Made by a program: the position numbers and the translations under genes. From assembly GCF_001428895.1 (NCBI RefSeq), contig NZ_LMJA01000029.1, positions 245,982 to 309,981 of the forward strand: 64,000 nucleotides of DNA. Reading direction: 5' to 3'. Positions within the stretch are counted from its first letter, which is position 1, and every line of letters starts with the position of its first letter. Of the stretch, positions 8,224 through 15,873 are shown piece after piece. The notes beneath the pieces were generated by a model that was given only the letters and a program-made list of their open reading frames with translations, was not told the origin of the DNA and ran no database searches. Origin of the DNA: Mycobacterium sp. Root265. Lineage in GTDB: Bacteria; Actinomycetota; Actinomycetes; Mycobacteriales; Mycobacteriaceae.

Positions 8224-8841
8224 ATGGCAACGAGTCCACGCCCGTACCATCACGGCCAACTCGAACGTGCGGCGATCGACGGAGCTGTCGAGGAAGTCAG
8301 AACGGTCGGAGTTGCGTCGGTGAGCATGCGCCGCATTGCCCGGCGCGCGGGCGTTTCGCACGCCGCGCTCGCCTATCAATTCGGAGACAAGAGCGGGATC
8401 TTCACCGCGGTGGCGGCCGAGGGCTTCCGACTACAGGCCGAAGCGCTGGGCTCGGTGGCGAGCGGACCGGATGGATTCCTTCAGGGCGGCCAGGCGTACA
8501 TCGCTTTCGCGCTCGCGTACCCCGGCCACTTCGAGGTGATGTTCCGTCCCTATCTGTACCGCATCGACGATCCAAAGCTGTTGGCCGCGAAAAAATCTGC
8601 GTTTGATGTGCTGCATGATGCCGCTCGCGCAAGTCTGGGCAGTGGTCGCTCAGAGCCGGTCGGTGACGACGAGGTGACGTCACTGGCCTTGGCCGGTTGG
8701 TCGTTGTCACACGGCTTCGCCACTCTGGCCTTGACATCCAACATCGCGGAGCTTCGTGACGCAGACCCGGTTGCGGTCGCGGAGTCGATCAAGCACGGTG
8801 TCATTGCGATGGGGAAGCTGGCAGCGCGCCAACGTAGTTGA
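8224..8841 (+). CDS. TetR-family transcriptional regulator
   Basis: A 205-aa TetR/AcrR-type repressor. The N-terminal helix-turn-helix runs through about residues 10-55 (VSMRRIARRAGVSHAALAYQ, then FGDKSGIF), and the C-terminal ligand domain contains YIAFALAYPGHFEVMFRPYL, typical of the TetR_C_13/WHG-type domain. Start at ATG 8224 (MATSPRPYHHG); the YHHG N-terminus is common in this subfamily. It is divergent from the six-helix membrane protein and likely controls it and itself. Confidence 0.8.
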   Translation: MATSPRPYHHGQLERAAIDGAVEEVRTVGVASVSMRRIARRAGVSHAALAYQFGDKSGIFTAVAAEGFRLQAEALGSVASGPDGFLQGGQAYIAFALAYPGHFEVMFRPYLYRIDDPKLLAAKKSAFDVLHDAARASLGSGRSEPVGDDEVTSLALAGWSLSHGFATLALTSNIAELRDADPVAVAESIKHGVIAMGKLAARQRS

Positions 8842-8960
8842 CTGACGGAAGCCGCGTGGACGGCGGCACGTTCCGTCGATATCCACAATGGGCCGGCCTC
8901 ACCGTTTGGCGGTCCACGCGACCGGGCACCCATTCGGAAACCACGATATGAGGAGTCTTC

Positions 8961-9215
8961 ATGGCGATCTGCGATACCTGCGGCAATGACTACGACAAGG
9001 CATTCTCGGTGACGTTCGCGGACGGGCATTCGGCGACGTTTGACAGCGTGGAATGCGCCGCCGTGCAACTGGCACCGGAATGCGGCCACTGTGGTTGCCG
9101 CATCCTCGGTCACGGCGTCGAGGCGGACGAGGGCATTTTCTGTTGCGCCCACTGCGCGCGCAAAGCGTCCAACGCCGACATCAACGACCGCTATCCGGTG
9201 CCGTCCGGGGCTTGA
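8961..9215 (+). CDS. Small cysteine-rich metal-binding protein (metallothionein-like)
   Basis: An 84-aa protein with nine cysteines and two histidines in a compact pattern: CDTC at 4-7, C32, the cluster CGHCGC at 41-46, H51, and CCAHC at 61-65. Composition and spacing recall prokaryotic metallothionein/TRASH-type zinc-binding small proteins widely annotated as hypothetical. No signal peptide, so a cytosolic metal buffer or zinc-stabilised adaptor is the most likely role. GAGGAG precedes the ATG at 8961. It stands alone, 119 nt after the TetR gene and convergent with surE. Confidence 0.65.
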   Translation: MAICDTCGNDYDKAFSVTFADGHSATFDSVECAAVQLAPECGHCGCRILGHGVEADEGIFCCAHCARKASNADINDRYPVPSGA

Positions 9216-9237
9216 TCGACACGTAAGCCCGAGGGGG

Positions 9238-10011
9238 TCACTGCCTCGCCTGGAGCCAGTTCGGCACCAAATCGCCGTCGTGCGCTGCGACGGACTTGAG
9301 CTCCGTCAGCGTCGGGTGGCCGGCCGCCAGGAGTGCGCTGTCGGTGCCGGACTCAGGTTCCTCGTCCATCTCGAACTCGGCGAGCCGGACGTCACCTTCG
9401 CGAACCTCGTCGACCCGCGCCTGCACCGCCCCACCGCGCGCCAACCGGGCGTGCACGATCGGTCCTACCTCGGCGGCCGGGCGGTCAGGGACGTTGAGGG
9501 ACAAGACAGTTGCTTCAGGTGCATCCAGAAGCAGTTCCAGCACGGATGCCACCAGCCCGGAGGCCGTTGCCCAGTGCCGGTCCCCGCGGGGATGCAGCGC
9601 CACATCCAGTGACACCGCCAACGCGCGGATATCGTTCACCCCGGCGGTCAAGGCCGCGCCGACGGTACCCGAATGCAGTACGGCCCGGCCGACATTGGCG
9701 CCGTGATTGATCCCGGACAGCACGAGATCCGGGCGCGGGTCGAACCACCCGTTCAAGGCGGCGGCGACGATGTGCGCGGGTTGGGCGTGGACGGCCCACG
9801 CCTCGATACCGTCCAGGCCGGGCACTTCCCGGCGCTCGACCACCGTGCGGCCTTCCCGGCGCACCGCTGTGAGCGCCGCGCTCGCGCCGCTGGCCTGCTC
9901 CGCGGGTGCGGCCACGATCACTTCGAGCCCCGCCCGCTGTGCGGCGATCGCCAGTGCGTGTAGGCCGGCCGAGTCGATCCCGTCGTCGTTGGTTACCAAG
10001 GCGCGTGGCAC
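9238..10011 (-). CDS. surE: 5'/3'-nucleotidase SurE
   Basis: A 257-aa metal-dependent phosphatase that dephosphorylates nucleoside 5'- and 3'-monophosphates. The defining N-terminal metal motif LVTNDDGID lies at residues 5-13, and the second signature SGINHGANVGRAVLHSGT follows near residue 98. The start is a GTG at 10011 with AGAGGA about 7 nt upstream, which gives the usual short lead into the NDDG motif; an ATG at 10038, overlapping the end of the upstream kinase by 10 nt, is the alternative. Either way it is coupled to the PfkB gene. The C-terminal half is shorter and more divergent than the catalytic half, as in other actinobacterial SurE proteins. Confidence 0.85.
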   Translation of the reverse strand: MPRALVTNDDGIDSAGLHALAIAAQRAGLEVIVAAPAEQASGASAALTAVRREGRTVVERREVPGLDGIEAWAVHAQPAHIVAAALNGWFDPRPDLVLSGINHGANVGRAVLHSGTVGAALTAGVNDIRALAVSLDVALHPRGDRHWATASGLVASVLELLLDAPEATVLSLNVPDRPAAEVGPIVHARLARGGAVQARVDEVREGDVRLAEFEMDEEPESGTDSALLAAGHPTLTELKSVAAHDGDLVPNWLQARQ

Positions 10012-10028
10012 CCTTCGTCCTCTCTTCG

Positions 10029-11021
10029 CTATGTCCATGGCCGCAGTTCGACGCGTTCGGCGAGCGTCTCGACGGCCTGCGCGCCGCCGGTGCCCAGCCC
10101 GTGGCGCACGACGTTGAGCGCCCCACACGCCGCGCCCACCTGCAAGGCCTCGCGCAGCGAACGTCCGCTTGCCAGCGCAGCGACCATGCCCGCCGTCATC
10201 GAGTCCCCGGCTCCGGCCGGGTCGGCAGGCTCCAACTTGGGCATCTCGACCTCCACCACAGCGCCGCCTCGCGTCCCGTCGCTCTCAGCGTCCTGCTCGT
10301 CGAGCATCGCCAGGGCCGGCGCGGCACCGGACCGCGACACGACGATCGTGCCTGCGCCCTCGTCGCGCATGGCACGCATGGCCGCCACCAGATCTTCGGC
10401 GTCCTCTGATTTCGCACGGCCGTCTGCGAGCAGTTCTTCGTGGCTCACCTTGATCAGGTACGGCTTACCGGCAAGCACGGCCTCCAGTCGTTCGCCGGCG
10501 AGGTCGGCGGCGACCTTGCACCCGTTGGCGCCGAGGTCGGTGGAGAGGCGCCGGTACAGATCCGCGGGCACCACCCGATCGTCCTGCGGCCCGGACAGCA
10601 GCACCCGACCGTGAGTGAGACCCAGGGTGAGGGTGAGTTCGTAGAGCGAGTCGAGTTCGTGGCGATCGAGCGGACTGCCGGCGCTCTCGGCGACGACTTC
10701 CCGGCTGCCCGTGCGGCGGTCGTGGACGTACGCCCCGTTACGCGAGCTGACGGGGACCGTTCGCACGGTGACGTTCTCCGCGGGCAACAGGTGGCCCAGC
10801 ACGGAGCCGGTCTCGCCGCCGAGGGCGGCACACAGCACGGTCGGCACACCCAGCGAGGACACCATGCGGGACTGCCACACGCCCTGGCCTCCCGCATGCA
10901 CGTGGATGTCGGCCTCCCCGGAACGGTCCTCCACGGTCACGGTCAGCACCGGTGACGGGGCGAAGATGACAACGGAGTCCGCATGGTCGGACGGTGGCGG
11001 CTCGGGCTCGGTGTTCGTCAT
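10029..11021 (-). CDS. PfkB-family carbohydrate kinase
   Basis: A 330-aa ribokinase-fold sugar or nucleoside kinase. The N-terminal half has AGGQGVWQSRMVSSLG (residues 43-58), equivalent to the glycine-rich substrate motif, and the C-terminal signature DPAGAGDSMTAGM (267-279) contains the catalytic base D273. The overall pattern is closer to 1-phosphofructokinase/tagatose-6-phosphate kinase (no lid, hexose-phosphate type) than to ribokinase, but the substrate is not certain. It lies immediately upstream of surE (stop at 10029, GTG at 10011), suggesting an operon that links a kinase with a phosphatase. No transporter is adjacent. Confidence 0.75.
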   Translation of the reverse strand: MTNTEPEPPPSDHADSVVIFAPSPVLTVTVEDRSGEADIHVHAGGQGVWQSRMVSSLGVPTVLCAALGGETGSVLGHLLPAENVTVRTVPVSSRNGAYVHDRRTGSREVVAESAGSPLDRHELDSLYELTLTLGLTHGRVLLSGPQDDRVVPADLYRRLSTDLGANGCKVAADLAGERLEAVLAGKPYLIKVSHEELLADGRAKSEDAEDLVAAMRAMRDEGAGTIVVSRSGAAPALAMLDEQDAESDGTRGGAVVEVEMPKLEPADPAGAGDSMTAGMVAALASGRSLREALQVGAACGALNVVRHGLGTGGAQAVETLAERVELRPWT

Positions 11022-11080
11022 GGGTGGCGGGGTACCCACTCGGTGCCGTCGACCTTCGGCACCGGAAAGATCGGCGTCAG

Positions 11081-11704
11081 TCAGGCGGCGAAGACGGCGC
11101 GGACGACGGACTCGTCCCCGTCGACCTCGACCAGACCGAGGGCGCGGGCGTCCTCGAGGGTGAGGGCTCCCGCAGCCAGCCCGAGGACGTAGCTGGGTTC
11201 GGCACGGATGATCGCATCGAGATCGCCGCCCTCGTACAGGCCGACCTCGAAGCCCGTTCGCGATGCGCGAAGTGCCAGGAGCTCGCCGACATCGAGGCCG
11301 ACCGTCGCCGAGGACCGGACCTTGACCCGGGTTCCGAGCAGGGCAGGGATGGCGAGAGCGAGCCACTCGGGGCGGAAGGCTTCGCCTTCGGGGCCGCGCA
11401 CCATCAGCGGGGTCGACCAGGCGATCAAACTCTCGATCGGCGTGCGTAGTTCGGCGCCCCACGGGGTGAGGTGGTACTCGACCACGCTGCCTTCGCCGGC
11501 CAATCGCCGTTCGATCACCCCGAAAGCCTCGAGCTCGCGGAGTCGGTCGGCGAGCAAATTTGTCGCGATACCGGGGAGACCGTTGATCAGGTCGCGGTAG
11601 CGCGCGGGAGAGATCAGCAGCTGGCGGACGATCAGCAGGTTCCACCGGTCGCCGACGACTCCGAGGGAGCGGGCGAGCCCGCAGTACTGCCCGTAGCTGC
11701 GCAT
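11081..11704 (-). CDS. HxlR-family transcriptional regulator with C-terminal SCP2-like domain
   Basis: A 207-aa regulator. The winged-helix HxlR domain fills residues 1-95: the conserved Cys and WNLLIVRQLL helix open it, followed by RYRDLINGLPGIATNLLADR (recognition helix region) and a wing ending VEYHLTPWG. The remaining ~100 residues look like an SCP2-type sterol/ligand-binding fold, a known fusion in actinobacteria. Start at ATG 11704, 12 nt from a 19-bp palindrome in the divergent promoter region. It is divergent from the dehalogenase-like hydrolase, which is the likely regulated gene along with itself. Confidence 0.8.
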   Translation of the reverse strand: MRSYGQYCGLARSLGVVGDRWNLLIVRQLLISPARYRDLINGLPGIATNLLADRLRELEAFGVIERRLAGEGSVVEYHLTPWGAELRTPIESLIAWSTPLMVRGPEGEAFRPEWLALAIPALLGTRVKVRSSATVGLDVGELLALRASRTGFEVGLYEGGDLDAIIRAEPSYVLGLAAGALTLEDARALGLVEVDGDESVVRAVFAA

Positions 11705-11716
11705 CGAATCCTCCAG

Positions 11717-11735
11717 CACTTGATTTACTCAAGTG
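11717..11735. promoter_or_regulatory. Perfect palindromic operator between hxlR-type gene and hydrolase
   Basis: CACTTGA and TCAAGTG, perfect 7-bp arms around a 5-bp TTTAC spacer, form a 19-bp site 12 nt before the regulator ATG and 49 nt before the hydrolase ATG. ACTTG-N-CAAGT-type dyads are what HxlR dimers bind, so this is the probable autoregulatory operator. Confidence 0.65.
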
Positions 11736-11784
11736 TATATGAGAAGTTCAAGCGATCGAGAAGGCTGGCACACCAGGGGGCGTC

Positions 11785-12666
11785 ATGACCGAATCCATCA
11801 AGAGCACCCGACCCGCCTGGGTGGACGACGGACTGTTCCCGTTCGAGAGTCGCTTCATCGACATCGACGGGCACAGCGTGCATTACGTCGACGAGGGCTC
11901 GGGCCCGACACTGCTTCTCCTGCACGGCAACCCGACCTGGTCGTTTCTCTGGCGCGAGGTGATTTCCGCGCTGCGAACAGACTTCCGCTGTGTCGCGCTG
12001 GACTATCCGGGATTCGGACTCTCCACGGCAGCGCCTGGGTACCGCTACCTACCCGAGGAGCACGCCGACGTGGTCACCGGGTTCGTCGATGCTCTCGGCT
12101 TGGACGGTGTGACACTGGTCGGCCAGGACTGGGGCGGCCCGATCGGCCTGGCCGCCGCGCAGCGACGGCCCGGCGCCTTCGATCGGCTGGTCCTCGTCAA
12201 CACCTGGGCCTGGCCCGTCAACGGCGTGCTGCACTTCGAGGCCTTCTCCCGCATTGTCGGTGGTCTCCCGATGCGATTCCTGGTCCGGCAATTCAATGTG
12301 CTCGTCAACGCCTTCATCCCCACCGGCCACCGCAGACGCACACCGACGGCCGACGAAATGAACCATTACCGAGAGGCGCTCGCCACCGCTGAGCGGCGGC
12401 AGGCCAGCGCTGTGCTGCCTGGGCGGGTGCTCGGCAGCCGCGCTTTCTTCGCCGACGTCGAGGCCGGTCTTGCCGACCTCGCCCACCTACCTACCCTCAT
12501 CGTGTGGGGCGACGCCGACATCGCCTTCCGCCCGCAGGAGCGGGAGCGCCTCGAAGCCACCTTCCCCCAGCACGAGACCGTCATCGTCGAAGGCGCCGGC
12601 ACCTATGTGGAGTCCGACGCGCCCGAGGAGTTCGTTGCCGCGATCCGCGACTGGGCAGCGAGGTAG
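11785..12666 (+). CDS. Haloalkane-dehalogenase-like alpha/beta hydrolase with atypical catalytic site
   Basis: A 293-aa alpha/beta hydrolase, by sequence close to haloalkane dehalogenases. HGNPTWSFLWR (47-57) supplies the oxyanion/halide-binding Asn, and GQDWGG (113-118) has the nucleophile D115 and halide-binding W116. WGDADIAFRPQE (241-252) is the usual C-terminal acid/loop region. The segment where the catalytic His normally occurs (pattern G-H-F then E-D-A-P) reads AGTYVESDAP, with T273 at that place. Established dehalogenases need the His to hydrolyse the ester intermediate, so activity may be altered. Divergent from and probably controlled by the HxlR-type regulator. Confidence 0.75.
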   Translation: MTESIKSTRPAWVDDGLFPFESRFIDIDGHSVHYVDEGSGPTLLLLHGNPTWSFLWREVISALRTDFRCVALDYPGFGLSTAAPGYRYLPEEHADVVTGFVDALGLDGVTLVGQDWGGPIGLAAAQRRPGAFDRLVLVNTWAWPVNGVLHFEAFSRIVGGLPMRFLVRQFNVLVNAFIPTGHRRRTPTADEMNHYREALATAERRQASAVLPGRVLGSRAFFADVEAGLADLAHLPTLIVWGDADIAFRPQERERLEATFPQHETVIVEGAGTYVESDAPEEFVAAIRDWAAR

Positions 12667-12778
12667 GAGGTCGCCCAGCCGCTCGCTCCGAGGGACGAGT
12701 GGACATCGCCGATGCCAGTTCGTAGCCTGTCCGAGACAGTCGACAGCCGGGCCACGATCGGTCCTATAGCGAAGGACC

Positions 12779-13885
12779 GTGACAATCCGAATGACCGAAG
12801 TGCGCCGTTCACTTCGACGAGCGGTGTGCGGTTTCGCGGTGACAGTCCTGGTCCTGGCCGTATCGATGGGCGGCGCGTATGCCGATCCCGCGGCAGATGC
12901 ACTGGCCAAACTCAACGAGTTGTCCCAGCAGGCGGTGCAGAGTCGCCAGGCTGTCACCGCTGCCCAGCGTGACGTGGATGCGACCGCCGCTGTTCAGGCA
13001 GCAGCCGACGAGCGCCATCGCGGCGACCTGCAGGCCCTGGAGGCCGCCAACGCCCAGCTCCAGCCGTACCAGGCCGCGATCAACCGGGTGGCCGCGATGG
13101 AGTACATGAGTGGACGCAGCGGTCAGATGGCGGCGGTGCTGACGGCCGGCTCCCCGCAGCAGCTCATCGATCGGCTGTCGCTGCAGCGGACGGTCGCCGC
13201 GCAGGCAGCCGACCAGATGAAGGTCTTCCTGGCAACGCGTGAGCGCGCCGCCACCGCCGCCCAGGCTTCGGAGAAATCAGCCGCCGGCGCCCGCGCCGCG
13301 GCCGAGAAGGCAGCATCGGTGCGTGCCGACCTTCAGTCCAAGTTGAGCGACATGCTGAAGCAGATCGCCGCCGCGGAGGCGCAGTACGCCGCACTCACAC
13401 CGCAACAGCAGGCGGCCGTCGACAACGCGGTCCCGCCGCCACCGCCGAGTGCGCCCGCTCCGACAGACCCGGCGATCATCGCGATGCCGGCCCCGCCATC
13501 TCTGGCTGCCGCCGTCATCGACATCCCCGAGGCGGCCCTGCCCGTCGGTGTCGCCAACGAGGCCGGTCTGCAGCCCAACGCGATCCTGGCGGCCCGGGCG
13601 GTCAGTGCGCAGTTCCCGCAGATCGGCGAGATCGGTGGGGTACGGCCGGACTCGAAGCCGTGGCATCCGAGCGGCCTGGCGATCGACATCATGATCCCGA
13701 ACTCCGGCAGTCCCGAGGGCATCGCGCTGGGAGATCAGATCATGGCGTTCGCGATGGCCAACGCAGGCCGGTTCGGGCTGCAGGATGTGATCTGGCGTGG
13801 CACGTACTACACGCCGGCCGGTCCGCAGGCATCTGGTTACGGCCACTTCGACCACGTGCACATCACCGTGACGCCGCGCCGCTGA
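12779..13885 (+). CDS. Exported coiled-coil protein with ARB_07466-like C-terminal domain
   Basis: A 368-aa secreted protein, probably acting at the peptidoglycan. A signal peptide (about residues 14-36, ending GGAYA) is followed by an alanine/glutamine-rich coiled coil (about 38-205) like those of the RipA/NlpC-associated proteins, a proline-rich linker (PPPPPSAPAPTDP), and a C-terminal domain of about 120 residues. That domain contains HPSGLAIDIMIP and ends FDHVHITVTPRR, a His/Asp plus HxH arrangement suggestive of a metal site as in D-alanyl-D-alanine peptidase-like folds. The start is GTG 12779, preceded by GAAGGA; ATG 12791 is an alternative. It is followed by a convergent gene after 28 nt. 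Confidence 0.7.
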   Translation: MTIRMTEVRRSLRRAVCGFAVTVLVLAVSMGGAYADPAADALAKLNELSQQAVQSRQAVTAAQRDVDATAAVQAAADERHRGDLQALEAANAQLQPYQAAINRVAAMEYMSGRSGQMAAVLTAGSPQQLIDRLSLQRTVAAQAADQMKVFLATRERAATAAQASEKSAAGARAAAEKAASVRADLQSKLSDMLKQIAAAEAQYAALTPQQQAAVDNAVPPPPPSAPAPTDPAIIAMPAPPSLAAAVIDIPEAALPVGVANEAGLQPNAILAARAVSAQFPQIGEIGGVRPDSKPWHPSGLAIDIMIPNSGSPEGIALGDQIMAFAMANAGRFGLQDVIWRGTYYTPAGPQASGYGHFDHVHITVTPRR

Positions 13886-13913
13886 CTTCCGAGCAGCACC
13901 CGCGTTTGGGGAT

Positions 13914-14822
13914 TCAGGCGTCGAGCGCCACCACATCAGCGGCCCGCAGCGCGTTCACCGCGAGGCGGGCCGCGCTTCCGATCGCCTGGTCGACGACGGG
14001 CAAGTAGACATCTGAGCGCGCGGCGCGGGTGAACACGGAAACCGCGATCGGAATCTCATCGGGGAACGAGACGACGGCGACCTCGTTGCGGATGGGTCCG
14101 ATGGTGCCTGTCTTGCCGGCCACCACCACATCCGGAAAAGGGAACGCCGACCGGATCCGGTGCGGCCAGATCTGTTGAGAAAGAATCGTTTTCATGGCAT
14201 GAGTCGACTCGGGGGAGGCGGCGGTGCCCGTCCAGATGGCAGTCAGCATGGTGTTCGTGTCGGCCGGACTGGTCGCGGTGGTGTACGCAGGGTCGAATGC
14301 CGCACTGTCGTGGATGACGTTGTTGCTGGCGAGCAGGCCGACCGCTTCGCCGAGGGTCAGAGCTCCGGAGTCATGAATCACCTGGCGTTGCAGCGCCGCG
14401 GTGCCGCCCACGACACGGGTACTGGCCAGACCGAGGTCGTCGATCACGTCGTGCAGGGCGTCCATGCCCACTGCCGCCAGCAGGACGTCGGCAGCGGCGT
14501 TGTCGGACAGCGTGATCATCATTCGGGCGAGGTCGAGCCACGAGAGCGTGACCGGGTCGGCGAACAGGCTGATACCGGTGGGTCCGGGTGTGCAGTCACC
14601 GGGCACGACGCGCACCGTTGCGTGCGGGTCGAGGCGGCCCGTGTCGAATGCGCGCGCAGCGGCGATCAGCACGACGACCTTATACACCGAAGCCGCGACC
14701 ACCGGTGCATCCCCGTCGATATCGATGACACGTCCGGTGCCGCCGATGTGTTGAGCCCGCAGCCATCCGAGACAGCCGGCGTCGGTGAACGCGTCGGTGA
14801 TCTGCTGTTCGATGGTCCTCAC
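13914..14822 (-). CDS. Class A beta-lactamase-like serine hydrolase lacking the deacylation Glu
   Basis: A 302-aa penicillin-recognising serine hydrolase. The SxxK motif SVYK (nucleophile Ser), the SDN motif (LSDNAAADVLL) and the KTG motif (AGKTGTIG) are all visible in order. The omega-loop sequence that in class A enzymes reads R-W-E-P-x-L-N is here TRVVGGTAALQRQV, without Glu or Asn, so efficient hydrolysis of penicilloyl esters is unlikely. There is no signal peptide, unusual for this fold. The GTG start at 14822 overlaps the LysR stop (GTGA), so the two are co-translated. A beta-lactam-sensing or peptidase role is possible; neither is proven. Confidence 0.75.
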   Translation of the reverse strand: MRTIEQQITDAFTDAGCLGWLRAQHIGGTGRVIDIDGDAPVVAASVYKVVVLIAAARAFDTGRLDPHATVRVVPGDCTPGPTGISLFADPVTLSWLDLARMMITLSDNAAADVLLAAVGMDALHDVIDDLGLASTRVVGGTAALQRQVIHDSGALTLGEAVGLLASNNVIHDSAAFDPAYTTATSPADTNTMLTAIWTGTAASPESTHAMKTILSQQIWPHRIRSAFPFPDVVVAGKTGTIGPIRNEVAVVSFPDEIPIAVSVFTRAARSDVYLPVVDQAIGSAARLAVNALRAADVVALDA

Positions 14823-15706
14823 CGGTCGGCTCGCAGGAGCTGACGGTCGACCGCGTACACCGCGTCGCCGACGTCGGCACCGGTGGCGGTGACGATTCGC
14901 AGGCGCAACGCGGTTTCGTCGACGAGCATGCGGCGGTGTGCGGTGCCGGTGTGCACCGGCGCGGCGCTGGTGGCCAGACCGAAACATCGTCCCGATGCGA
15001 CCGCGGCAGCCACCTCGCGATGGGTGGCGGCGGGGACCGTGGACGGATCCAGGCCGCGACGACGCAGCTGGTCGATCAGCAGATCGTGAGCAGCCGGATT
15101 GTCTTCTCGCGGAACGGTTGCCAGTGCGAGGTCCTGCAGCATCTGCGCGCGTGGTGCATCCGCGACGGCGGCGCGATGCCCCGCCGGCAACACCACGCTG
15201 CGTGCGACGGTGACGACCGGTCCGGCGTCGATTCCCTCGACCAGCACGGGATGTTGCACCACAGCGAGTTGCAGCGTCCCGCGACGAACTTCGCCCAGCA
15301 GCTGCGCTGTGCTGCCGGTGGCAGTCGAGACGACGGCGTCGGCGCTGTCGAGAGTGCTGCGGATACCATCCACACAGCGTGCGACGAGCTCGTCGTCGAA
15401 CTGCGGAATGACGCCCCACCGCACTCCCTGCCGTGCCCCGACCATCTGCTGCGCATCGTCGAGGAACCGGGCAGCGTCATCGACGATGAGCCGCGCCCGA
15501 GGGAGCAGCGCAGCGCCATCATGGGTGAGCCTGGCGCCGTCGGGCGCGCGTTCGATCAATTGCAGCCCCAGGCGCTTCTCGAGTCGGCGCAGGCCCTGGG
15601 AGACCGGCGGCTGAGTGACCCCGAGGCTGGCTGCGGCGTGCCCGAAATGCCGGTGCTCGGCGACAGCGACGAAGTAACGAAGATGAGCGACCAAGTCCAC
15701 GTCCAC
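14819..15706 (-). CDS. LysR-family transcriptional regulator
   Basis: A 295-aa LTTR. The N-terminal HTH is typical: LRYFVAVAEHRHFGHAAASL at 9-28, then VTQPPVSQGLRRLEKRLG. The remaining residues form the two-lobed effector domain. It starts at ATG 15706, divergent from a true class A beta-lactamase gene at 15874, and its stop overlaps the start of a beta-lactamase-like serine hydrolase. That layout parallels AmpR/NmcR/PenR-type control of adjacent beta-lactamases. Regulation of both flanking genes is inferred from position. Confidence 0.85.
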   Translation of the reverse strand: MDVDLVAHLRYFVAVAEHRHFGHAAASLGVTQPPVSQGLRRLEKRLGLQLIERAPDGARLTHDGAALLPRARLIVDDAARFLDDAQQMVGARQGVRWGVIPQFDDELVARCVDGIRSTLDSADAVVSTATGSTAQLLGEVRRGTLQLAVVQHPVLVEGIDAGPVVTVARSVVLPAGHRAAVADAPRAQMLQDLALATVPREDNPAAHDLLIDQLRRRGLDPSTVPAATHREVAAAVASGRCFGLATSAAPVHTGTAHRRMLVDETALRLRIVTATGADVGDAVYAVDRQLLRADR

Positions 15707-15873
15707 CAGTCAACACGGTCTTCGGTGGCGAGGCGATCAGGCCGCGCACCGACTTGGGGCCCACAGCGGGTGGCGCTGGCCTGCGGCGATTGCGAGCGGA
15801 TATAGCGCTGCGGCAGCGCGGGAATTGGGCCACGCCTCGGCGAGAGTGGTCTGGTGTCGTTGTGAATCAACAC
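15707..15873. promoter_or_regulatory. Divergent promoter region between lysR-type gene and beta-lactamase
   Basis: 167 bp without coding capacity of its own. LTTRs bind T-N11-A sites in such regions; several T...A pairs are present and I could not single one out. A short dyad, GCTGCGGCAGC, lies at about 15807-15817. The region is assigned as regulatory from the divergent layout, not from a proven site. Confidence 0.4.

Noticed and set aside
10012-10038. ATG 10038 as the start of surE
   Set aside because: GTG 10011 has the better-placed AGAGGA site and gives the usual short lead to the NDDG motif; ATG kept only as an alternative.
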